Shown here piece after piece: positions 23,868 through 33,539 of a stretch of 64,000 nt of DNA. The notes under the pieces were generated by a model that was not told the origin of the DNA, did no database searches, and saw nothing but the letters and a program-made list of their open reading frames with translations. Origin of the DNA: Polytrichum commune. Its lineage: Eukaryota; Streptophyta; Polytrichopsida; Polytrichales; Polytrichaceae. The translations under genes were made by a program, and so were the position numbers. Numbering within the stretch: the first letter of the stretch is position 1; each line of letters starts with the position of its first letter. Location: positions 27,761,501-27,825,500 of the forward strand of contig OX485805.1 in NCBI GenBank assembly GCA_950295325.1, written 5' to 3'.

Positions 23868-26800
23868 ATGGCAAGAACTAAGCAAACGGCTCGTAAAGGT
23901 ATAACCACAATACCTATGTGCACGTCAATGTTATATGAATTCTAAAATTATGAAAATTGTACACTATGCGGAGTACTAACACGTGCATTTTCGTCTTCAG
24001 TATCTGGGGGCGTGGGAAGAGCGGTGAACTACGATATTGAGGTGTTGGGCCCAGAGTTGCAATGGTTCATGCAGTACAGTGGTTTCGGGGAGACAACGGT
24101 CCTCTCGCTATACACGAAGACTGGGCCTAATTCCACGTGGAGGAAGTTCCTAAAGGCAAAGCATGTGTTGGACATCCAAGCGGATGGGAGCCGCGTTCTG
24201 ATTATGTGTAAGTCGTCAGAACGCAAGAAGGACTTCAAGGTTGCAGGATTAGTGGATACATTTTCGTATGCGGATGTGAACGAAGAACTCAACAATGAGG
24301 GAGAGAACATCCGCTCATTAAACGGTGAATTTCTCACCTATTGTATAGAATACAGCGAGACCAACAAGCATACAAGGTCCGCGGAGGAGAGATCAGTCAT
24401 GATCGAGCAAGACTACAAGGCTGCTCTACGGCGAGTGACGGTAATAGTTGAGGAGGCGAAGGCGGCGAGGTTGGAGGAAAATTTGAGGAAGAAGCAAATC
24501 CGAGACGGGAAGAGGAAGGATCAAGGTGAGGAACGTGCTATGTCGTCTAGGAAGAAGACAAGACCCGCCGAAGATCATGAAATGATTGTCGAAGACACAC
24601 CCGCCGAGGATGTTGTGGCGAAGAGAGGCAAGAAGAAAATTGTCGAAGATAGTCCATTTCTTGAGCTCGAGAAGATTCCAAGGCGATCAATTCATGGGCC
24701 TCCAGAAAAATCGGTTGGAGACAGATTGATGGATATGAAATTGTTTAAGAACAAGTACAATAGGGTTTGGATTTTTGGTGAAGGCGTCAATGGATTTGTA
24801 AATATTGCAAATATAGAGCGGGGCGATGCAGGGTATAACTGCCGGCCCATATCCGACGCACATTTGAGGGAGATGAAGACATGGTTATTCAACTATGCCT
24901 TCATACCGAAGATCCATCCCAACTTCTTGACAATCGTTCCATCGGATAGGCGAAGGAAACCTACAAATTTTGAGGAGGTAAAGAACAAATCGTTCCACGT
25001 GGTGAATGGACAATACACGTTAGCAACATGTTTGGAGTATGTGAATGATGCGGCCAGCACAGATGAGATGAAGAGGTTTTTCTCGACATGGCCCTGTAAT
25101 GTGGTCTGGGCCCCTGAAGGTGATGACGACCCTCTGTTTCACCTTTCTGGTGTTCTAAACCTGGATAGTGAGTATAGGAAACATTTCCCATCATTTACGG
25201 AGTGCATTCAGCACGCCAGGAAGACGTGGATTAGGCGAGGAAGGCCTGACCGAACCGTACGCGAAAAGTCCAACAATGCGGAAGCGTTTAAGAAGTGGAA
25301 GGTATATTCCAAACTTGTGACTTTTGAATTTATCAATTGTTTGATCCCCACGGGTGTTCACCCGTGGGCCACTATGATGCTGTTGGTGATTGATAGAAAT
25401 AGAAGGAGTTGTATACATGGGGATTGATAAATGGCCGCTATTTGATACAGACATTTGTTACGTGCGTCATGTGGACGTTCCGCGTGGAGAGGGAGACCAA
25501 CCTCATCATGGAGCACGTGTTGCCCGTGTTGAGAGATGACATATGGGAGAAGTGGGAGAAGATATTCAAGGAATACGAGAGTGGCGAGTACGTCGACCCA
25601 AAGACCGGGCTTCGTATGAAAGATACGAAGGGTTTCAAACCAAGGAAGGTGGTCAAGAACGATCTGAAGCAGTTTCGAGGCTTGACAGAGATGGAGCTCG
25701 ACAAGGCAGCGGATCAAATCCTCTCCGCCAAAGATGGAGAGGATTACCCTAGGCATACCTTGAAGACTGTGCGCGATTGGGCGGTGAATAGGAAGAAGAA
25801 GAATGAAACCTATATCGGAATGGCACAGTGTTTAGACCCGACCCCAATGTATATCGTCAATGTGGAGCAGAAGGAGACTATTGATCGGGATTTGTGGAGA
25901 TTGTGGAAGCGAGTGAATAACTTTGGAAAACTCCAGCGAGAACGACTTGTGGACTTGCTTGGAGCGGAGTACCTTCTTGCCGCCATGAACCCAACAAGGA
26001 AGAGACTACCTATTCCCGACCGGTTCAAAGAAGGAGTGCGAAACATACTAGGTAGCCATAATACGGAGGTTTCGCCCGCCCATGTCGTGTTGTCTATTGA
26101 CAACAATTACGCGCTCAGCGGTGGGATAGTGATCGCACCAGTACTGCATGCTTACATAGACACACGTTTTTTGCCCGGAGTCCAGGCGGGAATATGTAGT
26201 GGAGGTCGTATGATGGAGGTTGTCGACTCCACACTGCAAGGTCTTCGTCGCGCTTTTCCTGGCATTTTGGAGTCCCCCCAATTGTGGACTGTGATTTCGG
26301 AATATCCGGACCGGCATTTCATACACAATGTTCTGAAGACACACTTGCCGAGAAATGTGAGATTTTGTGACGCAGTCTACCATGGAACCAAAGAGGAGAA
26401 AATTGCTTCTCGCGATTGCTTCTTCGAAGCAAGTGCTCTTCGTGTTACAACCTGCATTTTTCCTAGTAGAGGCGAGGCAAGTTCGGAGGTGGCTGTGCGG
26501 CTCTGTGGAGGACGGAAGATGTTGGACGTGCATGAGCCTGGGCGATATGCACGTTATTCAGAGAAAAAGGCTTATTCCAATGAGGAGGCCAAGTCTTTAT
26601 TCAAGGGGGAGTTGAGAATGCAGACCTATATAGATATCATCAAGCCTTCTTGTCTTGAGGGGTCATTTTTTCTGAATATTTGTGGAGGCAACAAGGCGCA
26701 TATAGTGGCACATGTAAGTATTGAGCATCTTCTCCCAATTGTGATATTCTGGATATACCACGTTATGTAGATGATGTCCTAGAGAGCCATATCCTACACC

Positions 26801-29800
26801 AGGTAGGAAGGCCCACGGGTGAACACCCGTGGGCCTGGACATGCACCTGCCTTATAACCCCATGTTTGATAGCTCTCCAGATTGTTATTTGTTTCCGAAT
26901 CAATAAGTTGGGAATTTCACAATAACGAATTTGACATTTAATGGCTTTCTCATTCAATGGATGTGTTCATGCCTTGGGTATGAAGGTAGTGAATATTGTG
27001 CCCGTGGAGATGGTGGAGGTGGCGAAGACAAAAATGATTTCCGCACTTGACTGGAGCCTACAAAGGTGGAATGAAGAAGGTAAAATCGCTGCCCGAGACC
27101 CGGAAGAAGAAGGAGAAGATGATATCGATATTGAATCGATTATTGAACGCGCATTGCGTCGCAAGCCTGTCAATGATGCTCCCCTGGAGGAGGAAGAGGA
27201 TGAAGAGGATGAAGAGGAGGCGGTGAATGAAGACAACCCAGTTATTAACCTGGGGGAGTCTGAAAAGGAAGAGCAAGAGCAAGAGGATGCTGTGGCCGTT
27301 AACGCCGCAATGGCGGACGCCATGGCGGAGCTCCTCTCGGAGGCCGAGGAGGAGGCCTTTAATTTCAAAACTTCAATGGTGATTCAGGAGGACATGCCAC
27401 AGGTCGAGGTTCCCCACGGGTGTTCACCCGTGGGGGGTGTGGAGGGGGAGAGGTTGGGGGAGGCGGTGGGGCAGGAAGTTGTTCATAGGGAGCCTGAGCA
27501 TAGTGTTAATATCGCGGTGGGATCTTTCTCGTCTGGGATCCCATCTACACCCGGACGTGGGTTTGTTGAAGTTGATACTTCTACACGAAATGAAGAACAA
27601 GCAGATGTTCGTCCTATGGGAGAATCCGAGGAGGAAGAGCGTCCACGGTCCGCGGAAGAGCCTCAATTGGAGGCTAATCCTGGCAGAAGGTCTACATCGA
27701 GACCATCTGCAAGGAAGAAGGTGAAAGCTCCCCGAAGGGGGAGGTCATCTCTACGTCCCCCCTAGAGTTGTAGAACTTTCTCGATCTGCGGAGGCCATGG
27801 ATCATTCTAGTCTTGAACGCGAGGTTGAATCTGGCGAAGTAGCGGATGTGGAGGATGAACTTGTGGACGTAATCATGTCTGAAGATGCGCATGACGAAGG
27901 TGTGAGCACGGATTTGAACGTCAGCTCACCTGTGGAGGAGGTCGCCGCTGCCGTGCTCGAAGTCCTAGGCCAAGGACGAATACACAGAGATTCCCCTGGT
28001 GTTGTGGTTGCAGAGGAGCCCACAGCTAGTGAAGCAGAGGTGATCATGCGAAAACAAGTCATATGCTTGGATAGTGATGATGATATGCCCGAGAAATGTG
28101 TGGAACTAGACGTGAGGGTGAAGGTTAGAGATCGAGTTCCACATCGGGTTCGGGGGACGTTTGCGGACTACATGACGGACGATTCCGAGGACGAAGACTA
28201 TGGGATGCCAGGGTACAACAGAGTTAAACTCAACTTTGTTGATTACCCTCACCCTATGCTTGCTTCGAGACCCGACACGGGCAAGGAATCGGATGGGAAG
28301 GAGAAGGTGCATTTTGCACCATTTGTGGACAAATTTTTGGCAGAGGTTCCCGAGAACGTGCGATTGAATCTTGCGCATTTATACAAGTCGTATGACTATC
28401 ACAAGATGTTCGCTTATCTCTCCACTCCAGCGTTTTGTGAAGCAGTGAAGGTGAAACATGTTCTACATGCCGCTTCATTGAAGAAAATGAGAAAGAGATG
28501 GACCGCGTTTGAAGCTCCAAAACATCATGGAGGACGAGGTCAATTCCCGGGATCCTCCGCCGCTCAAGCTGGCAGTGTTGTGGATTCTACCATGGAGATC
28601 ATTGACGTCAGTGAAGTGCCAGATTCTCCAAGGAGGGATGTCCATGTTGGCCCTGTTGCTGAGGGTCAACCGTCTTCCTCCAATTTGGTTGCGGCAGAAC
28701 GGGAGGTCATTCCCCCGAGTTCTCATGACGACCCTGCACTCCTAGACCGAGCTCCAGGTATCATATATGGTGTTATTTGATTGGAATTGGTCCCACGGGT
28801 GTTCACCCGTGGGTCCCCTGGTTTGTAGTTTACAATTTCCACGCAAATTGTTAGATCATGTCCAATACTTGATTGATATTTTGCCCACGGGTGTTCACCC
28901 GTGGGAGAGTATGGTTTTCAGCATGTGGATCTCATAAGTTATGTGTTGATGTGGTCACAGGTCCTACAGCCATGGCCGAATTACCTCCTTCGGTACGATG
29001 TTCTCCCCTAGCTCGCAAAACTAATCAATAAATGTGCAAGCATTATTTTCTATTGCGGATGCATACATATGTCAACCCAATCTGTTGTTTCCTAGTCGAG
29101 AAATATCCATTAGAATCTATTGTTTCCTTAGATTAAAAACCTTTAGAATGACTTGAGATTTTGTCATCGCCAGATACTCACCTCTCCAAGCACTGTTGTC
29201 CATCGGAGAGAGAAGATATGGTTAGTGCTGGATGTCAACGGGATCCTTGTGAGGTCAACAAAGTGCGACAATGTCAACACCAAGAAGTCTCTTGAATCAC
29301 AATATAGCCCCCTTATAACTGGGGAGTTGGCTCCCCTCTTTCTCCCATATAGTGCCTTAATACCTAGGAAAGGACTGGGACGCTTTCTGCGTTTTGTTCT
29401 TTCGAACTTCCATGTTGTCATCTGGTCGTCGAAGCTCATGAAGAATCTCCAGCCAATTGTGCGACACTTCTTCAAAGGGTGTAGACATCCAGAGTATGTC
29501 ATTGGGCAAGAACTATGTGACACTCTGAAGGATGAGAGAGGACAAGTTCTTCCTAGTCCTATGAATTCCGATTCAAGCTTCTTCGTGAAAGACCTGAGCG
29601 CATTTTTTGAGTGGAGCCGGACACATCCTCTGCCGCACATGAAGCAACCCTCTCATAGGACCACACTACTTGTTGATGACTCCCCTTACAAATGCATCCC
29701 AAACCCTCCTGGGAGCTACGTCAACCCTCCCCCATTTCTGTCGAACCAAAGCTTGGACACTCTGCATAATTACCTACAAAGGCTCTTGAGTTCTGAACAA

Positions 29801-29938
29801 TATGTGCCAGATTTTGTGGGGAGCAACCCTTATCCATCAGGCCAGGGACCCTTCAATCTAGAGTTGCCAAATTCTCAGATTTATAAGCAATCATTAGCTA
29901 GACATACAAGTCTGAAATCTGCCCGTATGGTCCCATAG
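23868..29938 (+). CDS. Histone-H3-tail-bearing multidomain protein with ParB-like, methylase-like and NIF-phosphatase segments
   Basis: Proposed exons: 23868-23898, 24001-25301, 25451-26713, 26986-27689, 27766-28757, 28961-28992 and 29174-29938. All phases agree and sum to 5,088 nt (1,695 aa plus stop). Exon 1 encodes MARTKQTARK, identical to the start of histone H3, ending in donor AAAG|GTATAA; exon 2 continues V-S-G-G. Residues about 140-215 are basic and coiled-coil-like (nuclear-signal-like). About 270-360 resembles a ParB/DGQHR fold (CRPISDAHLREMK...FHVVNGQYTLATCLEYV). About 845-890 (SFFLNICGGNKAHIVAH, then VVNIVPVEMVEVAKTKM) resembles the C-terminal AdoMet-binding part of N6/N4 DNA methylases but lacks clear FxGxG and DPPY motifs. 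Long acidic tracts follow. Residues 1442-1695 are an NIF/FCP1-type HAD domain: DVNGIL at 1461, IWSSKLMKN near 1524, LLVDDSPYK near 1609. Weak points are the 26986 acceptor, the 76-bp intron at 27690-27765, and whether all exons form one mRNA. Confidence 0.6.
25347..25368. repeat. Palindrome in an intron of the H3-tail gene
   Basis: Arms CCCACGGGTG and CACCCGTGGG, centre TT, inside intron 25302-25450. Confidence 0.93.
26812..26833. repeat. Palindrome in an intron of the H3-tail gene
   Basis: Perfect arms, centre AA, inside the proposed intron 26714-26985. Confidence 0.93.
27413..27434. repeat. Palindrome inside an open exon
   Basis: Perfect arms, centre TT. It is read through as HGCSPVG in the acidic region, or removed by a candidate 66-bp in-frame intron (27409-27474, GT...CAG). 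It is the only perfect copy in apparent coding sequence. Confidence 0.9.
28792..28813. repeat. Palindrome in intron 28758-28960 (first of two)
   Basis: Perfect arms, centre TT. Confidence 0.93.
28884..28905. repeat. Palindrome in intron 28758-28960 (second of two)
   Basis: Perfect arms, centre TT, 92 bp after the first copy. Confidence 0.93.
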
Positions 29939-30174
29939 GCGCAGATGTCTGTGTAGATCCCTTGTTGGGGCCGCAACTCGCTCGTACATTGTATGTGAAA
30001 TAAGTGGAACTAAAACTTTTTGGACTTTTTGGAAGTTGCTCTGGTTTTGTGGACTTATTTCATGCAAACATGATATGGTGATGAATGTATGCCACTCGGA
30101 TTCTACTACCTTGCAACACTGTTGTGTTAGAGAAGTTTCGACTATTTACAACCACATTGAACGTTTGGCATTAT

Positions 30175-30196
30175 CCCACGGGTGTTCACCCGTGGC
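30175..30196. repeat. Palindrome copy
   Basis: CCCACGGGTG-TT-CACCCGTGGC, between the phosphatase-ended gene and the next small gene. Confidence 0.9.
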
Positions 30197-30407
30197 AATG
30201 TGGTGGTTGATTCAATGAATGTACCAGAACACTTGGACAATGTTAGTTGACAACTTGGGAGTTTGGGTTGTTATGGGGAACATTAATATGTAGGACTTAG
30301 TCGGCTATAATTCAATTATTTTTGCACATGTTCATCTTGCACCCACTGGCTCCTCTTGCACATAATGTCCTGCTTCCATGGAATCTTATGTTCTTGTACC
30401 ATAACAG

Positions 30408-30968
30408 CATTCCCCATTTCCAACACGACCTAAGAACTATATTGCCACTCCACCTCGCGGACACCGTCCTCCGGATGCTAACGCCGACTTCGCCGAAGTG
30501 ACATCTCCATGCCCTAAGGTAATTTATTTTCCACATGAATCTAATTTTTTGTGGTTGTGTTTCGTCCTGGGGATTCTAATATCATTTTGGCCTATGTTGT
30601 GTTAGACACATATGCTCCAAACAAGCGATGTTGCGCTTGCGGTGGCTGTTCCGGTCGCGGTCGTGGTTGCAGCTCCGGTCACACGCGCTCGTGTGAAGAG
30701 ACACCTTTCTCTCCAAACCACACAGCCTAGTGAGCCCACGGGCTCGGGAAATAGTTCTGGATGTTGGAGGTGTAGTTCACCCAATACCACCTCATCCATG
30801 TCTGATTACATGGCTGCAAGGGTGAAACAACTTCGAGAAGCTACAGCTTTGACGGCGGAGAAAAAACGGCTTGAAGAACTCAAGCGCAAGCAATGTAGTG
30901 TAGCTCAAAGGATACCCCATGACAAGATGTTGAAAATGATTATTGATTCATACTCCTCTTGTAGATAG
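30408..30968 (+). CDS. Small hypothetical gene of the giant transposon (two exons seen)
   Basis: Exons 30408-30518 (acceptor CATAACAG, donor CTAAG|GTAATT) and 30606-30968 (acceptor TTGTGTTAG) join in phase 0. The product has a Pro-rich start (ATPPRGHRPPDAN), a short Val/Ala-rich stretch, a Ser/Thr-rich linker and a C-terminal Lys/Glu-rich helix likely to be a coiled coil (LREATALTAEKKRLEELKRK), ending in TAG at 30966. No ATG precedes the first exon in frame, so a further 5' exon or a start at 30612 is possible. I do not recognise a family. An alternative frame of the second exon is Cys-rich for about 35 codons but ends in a stop. Confidence 0.35.
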
Positions 30969-30993
30969 CCGGACCTTTATGGTTATAGATTGT

Positions 30994-31013
30994 CTACGGG
31001 TGTTCACCCGTGG
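30994..31013. repeat. Palindrome copy near the right end
   Basis: CTACGGGTG-TT-CACCCGTGG, one mismatch. Just beyond the stop of the small gene. Confidence 0.85.
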
Positions 31014-31176
31014 ATACAACAATTCATCTACTTTGTGACATATTTTGTTCACACTGTGCCAATTTTTATCAAATCCAAATGATGTTTTGACCCTTAGTTG
31101 TGTAGTCGGGTATGACTTGTAGACCTTCCTGCAAGTGTTATGGATCTTGCATCGTGTGTTGCATGCCGTTGGTTGG

Positions 31177-31196
31177 TCACGGGCGTTCACCCGTGG
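31177..31196. repeat. Palindrome copy near the right end
   Basis: TCACGGGCG-TT-CACCCGTGG, two mismatches. Confidence 0.8.
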
Positions 31197-31350
31197 TTGG
31201 ATGTTTTTGTATTAAGTGCCCATGATGGTTTTTATGATTACACCCATTATATTTGCATACATTTGTTCACATGCGCATGGTTGTTCCTTAGTGGTGTCGA
31301 CTTATGTTGTGTTATGGATATAGGTTCATCTGTTGCGGGGTGTTGGTTGG

Positions 31351-31370
31351 TCACGAGTGAACACCCGTGG
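31351..31370. repeat. Palindrome copy near the right end
   Basis: TCACGAGTG-AA-CACCCGTGG, two mismatches. It and the copy at 31177 share flanking sequence (TGTTGGTTGGTCACG versus CCGTTGGTTGGTCACG), so a larger unit was duplicated. Confidence 0.8.
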
Positions 31371-31510
31371 TTACAGGTGGGCTAAGTTTCACTTTCGGCA
31401 AGTACAAGGCATTCATCTCACTTATATATATACACCAATGTGCATGAAATAGTGTGTTAGTCTATGTCAATGACCTTCCTCTTGTTCTAAACCTTGTCAA
31501 TGATGGCAAT

Positions 31511-31530
31511 TCACGGGTATTTACCCGTGA
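31511..31530. repeat. Palindrome variant ~80 bp from the right end
   Basis: TCACGGGTA-TT-TACCCGTGA: both arms changed in a compensating way, so self-complementarity is kept. Confidence 0.85.
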
Positions 31531-31577
31531 AGCACGTTCCCAATGCACGTTCCCATCGGTACGAATTGTCTCATAAT

Positions 31578-31611
31578 GGTCCAATTGGCTCATTTTAGTT
31601 AATATCCCCAT
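31578..31611 (-). repeat. Right terminal inverted repeat of the giant transposon
   Basis: Reverse complement begins ATGGGGATATTAACTAAAAT, matching the left end. Confidence 0.82.
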
Positions 31612-31615
31612 ACTC
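31612..31615. repeat. 4-bp target-site duplication (right) of the giant transposon
   Basis: ACTC, matching 11661-11664. Confidence 0.8.
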
Positions 31616-33117
31616 TATGGCATGAAACAAGCAGGTAAAATGTGGTATAAGCACCTATGAGATTTCTTGCTTCACCACCAGTTTCAGCATGATCAAACTA
31701 TGCCCTGTCACTTCTCTCTAAAAGACAAAACCGGCTTTGTGATCATTGCAATATATGTTGATGATCTTAATCTTGTAGGCACACTGGACACTTGGGAGTC
31801 ATGTCGTGAGCTTGCTCACCACTCAATTTGAAATGAAGTTGTTAGGCAAAACTACTTTTTGCCTAGGCCTTCAAGTGGCTTACTTACCCGATGGGAGTAT
31901 TTTTCTCCATCAAACCATTTATACTCAAAACCTCTTGAAGAGGTTTCATATGGACCACGCGAGTCCACTTTCTACTCCTAGGATGGGACGAAGTAGAACA
32001 CTTGATGATCCCTACCGTCCTTGCGAGGAGGAGGAGGAGTTCTATGATAAGAATAGGTACCTCATAGCCGTAAGAGCTCTTTTGTACTTGTTTACATACA
32101 TGTGCCTGGATATTTCTTTTGCCACCAGTGTGCTTGCTAGGCACAACCATAGACCCGGAGTGCGTCACTAAAATGGACTCAAACACTATTCCGATATCTC
32201 AAAGGCATAGAAGACTTGGGCTTGCACTACACCAATGATGGAACTCCAGAGATCACTGGATACGTTGATGCCGGATTCAAGTCGGATGAGAATTATGGGA
32301 AATCCTAGACCGGCTACATTTTTCTCAAGAACAACGCACCAATTTCATGGAACTCCGTGAAGCAGATCGTCATGACCATCTCTGCAAACCGCTTGGAGCT
32401 GATTGTTTTTCATGAAGCTACTAGGGATGCAGTATGGTTACGCAACATGCACAAGATTATCATGGAGCAGTGTGAACTTGCCCAAGATAACAAACCAACT
32501 AACATCTTTGAAAATAATGTTGCATGCGTCGCACAAGTAGGAGCTGGATTCATCAAGACTGATGGGTCAAGCATATATGCCCTTAGATATTTGGATTCAC
32601 TCAAGACCTCATATAGAGCGGGCAAATTGAGGTAAATAAAGTTGACTCAACTCACAATATAGTTGATATGTTAACCAAGGCTCTTCCAGCCTACATCCAT
32701 AGAAGATTAGTACAAAAGGCTGGAATGAGATTACTTCATGAGATAGTCTATCTATTAGTTATATTATTTTCTAGATTTGTGAATTTTTCATGACTTGGTT
32801 TTTTATCACATAATAGTTTTTAACAAGGTAACTCTAGATCGAGGAGGAGTGTTAAAGTAAAAGCTAGTTGTATAGAAGTAAACACTAACTAGGAGTTAGT
32901 GTGATTGTTATATAGAACTAGTAGTTTACTTAAGTACGATCTATAAAAATCACCTAGCATTGTAACCCCCGCTAACCTATAAAAGGCAGCTCTCTTTCTC
33001 TCATAGAATTGACACACAGAGAAATACACACAGATAATTTGTGTCTGCATTGGTTCTGTACCATCTGATCTGTACAAGAGTCTTTCTGATGTAAGAGTTT
33101 GTAGTATTTTCGCAACA
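31616..33117 (+). mobile_element. Ty1/copia retrotransposon, 3' half (decayed)
   Basis: Resumes the RT sequence exactly where the left half stops (LYGMKQAGKMWYKHL). It contains the catalytic block AIYVDDLNLVGT near 31760, RT thumb and connection at 31806-32171, RNase H pieces to about 32720 (including EATRDAVWLRNMHKII), a purine-rich tract just before 32850 (GAGGAGGAG), and the 3' LTR. Stops and frameshifts make it inactive. Confidence 0.88.
32850..33117 (+). repeat. 3' LTR of the copia element
   Basis: 268 bp, begins TGTTAAAG and ends GCAACA (TG...CA). A TATAAAAGG promoter-like box lies near 32980. Its last ~70 bp match the 5' remnant at 8363-8434. Confidence 0.82.
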
Positions 33118-33539
33118 CAAAGGAGACAGCTAATGGCACATAAGGTAGGGGAGGCCCGCCCCTAGACCTCACTAAGCTGCCCCTTCATTCCCTGCCCGTG
33201 TATGTTTCCCTGCCTAGCTCATACATTCCCTGCTGCCCGCTCACCCTCCCCAATAACACGAACCACGCGTAGCGGGCAGACTCGTGTAGTCTCGGGCAGA
33301 CCGGGAACAAAAAAAAACTTGGAACCCTCGATCCCACTCCTCTCTCGCCTCGTCTCTCTCAGTGTGTTGGTTTGACAAATTTCATTTGACAGTCAACTTC
33401 AAATTCAAAATGTCATGTGATGTTTTCAAAAACAATAATGAATGTCAATTGACATATACATTTTATTCTAAAATATCATCTCAATTTTGAATTACATGAT
33501 ATTCTAGAAAAACTAGTATTTTGAATAATTAAAATATAA

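Larger units (their letters stand above)
11665..31611. mobile_element. Giant (~19.95 kb) gene-bearing DNA transposon with 4-bp TSD
   Basis: Terminal inverted repeats start ATAGGGATATTAACTAAAAT on the left and ATGGGGATATTAACTAAAAT on the right (reverse complement); about 30 of the first 34 positions agree. A second shared subterminal motif, GATGGGAACGT, lies within about 75 bp of each end. The insert interrupts a copia RT gene cleanly with a 4-bp duplication, so both ends are fixed by independent evidence. It carries a DUF7869-like putative transposase (minus strand), a long H3-tail/ParB-like/phosphatase gene (plus strand), a small third gene, and about 30 copies of a 22-bp palindrome seen nowhere else in the window. 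A 4-bp duplication is known for Sola and Ginger elements, among others, but I cannot assign a superfamily. No polymerase, capsid-like or reverse-transcriptase gene was seen inside. Confidence 0.85.

Noticed and set aside
11665-31611. Interpretation as a Helitron, Maverick/Polinton or Starship-like element
   Set aside because: It has inverted repeats and a target duplication (not Helitron), no DNA polymerase B, capsid or packaging ATPase (not Maverick), and no DUF3435 tyrosine recombinase (not Starship).
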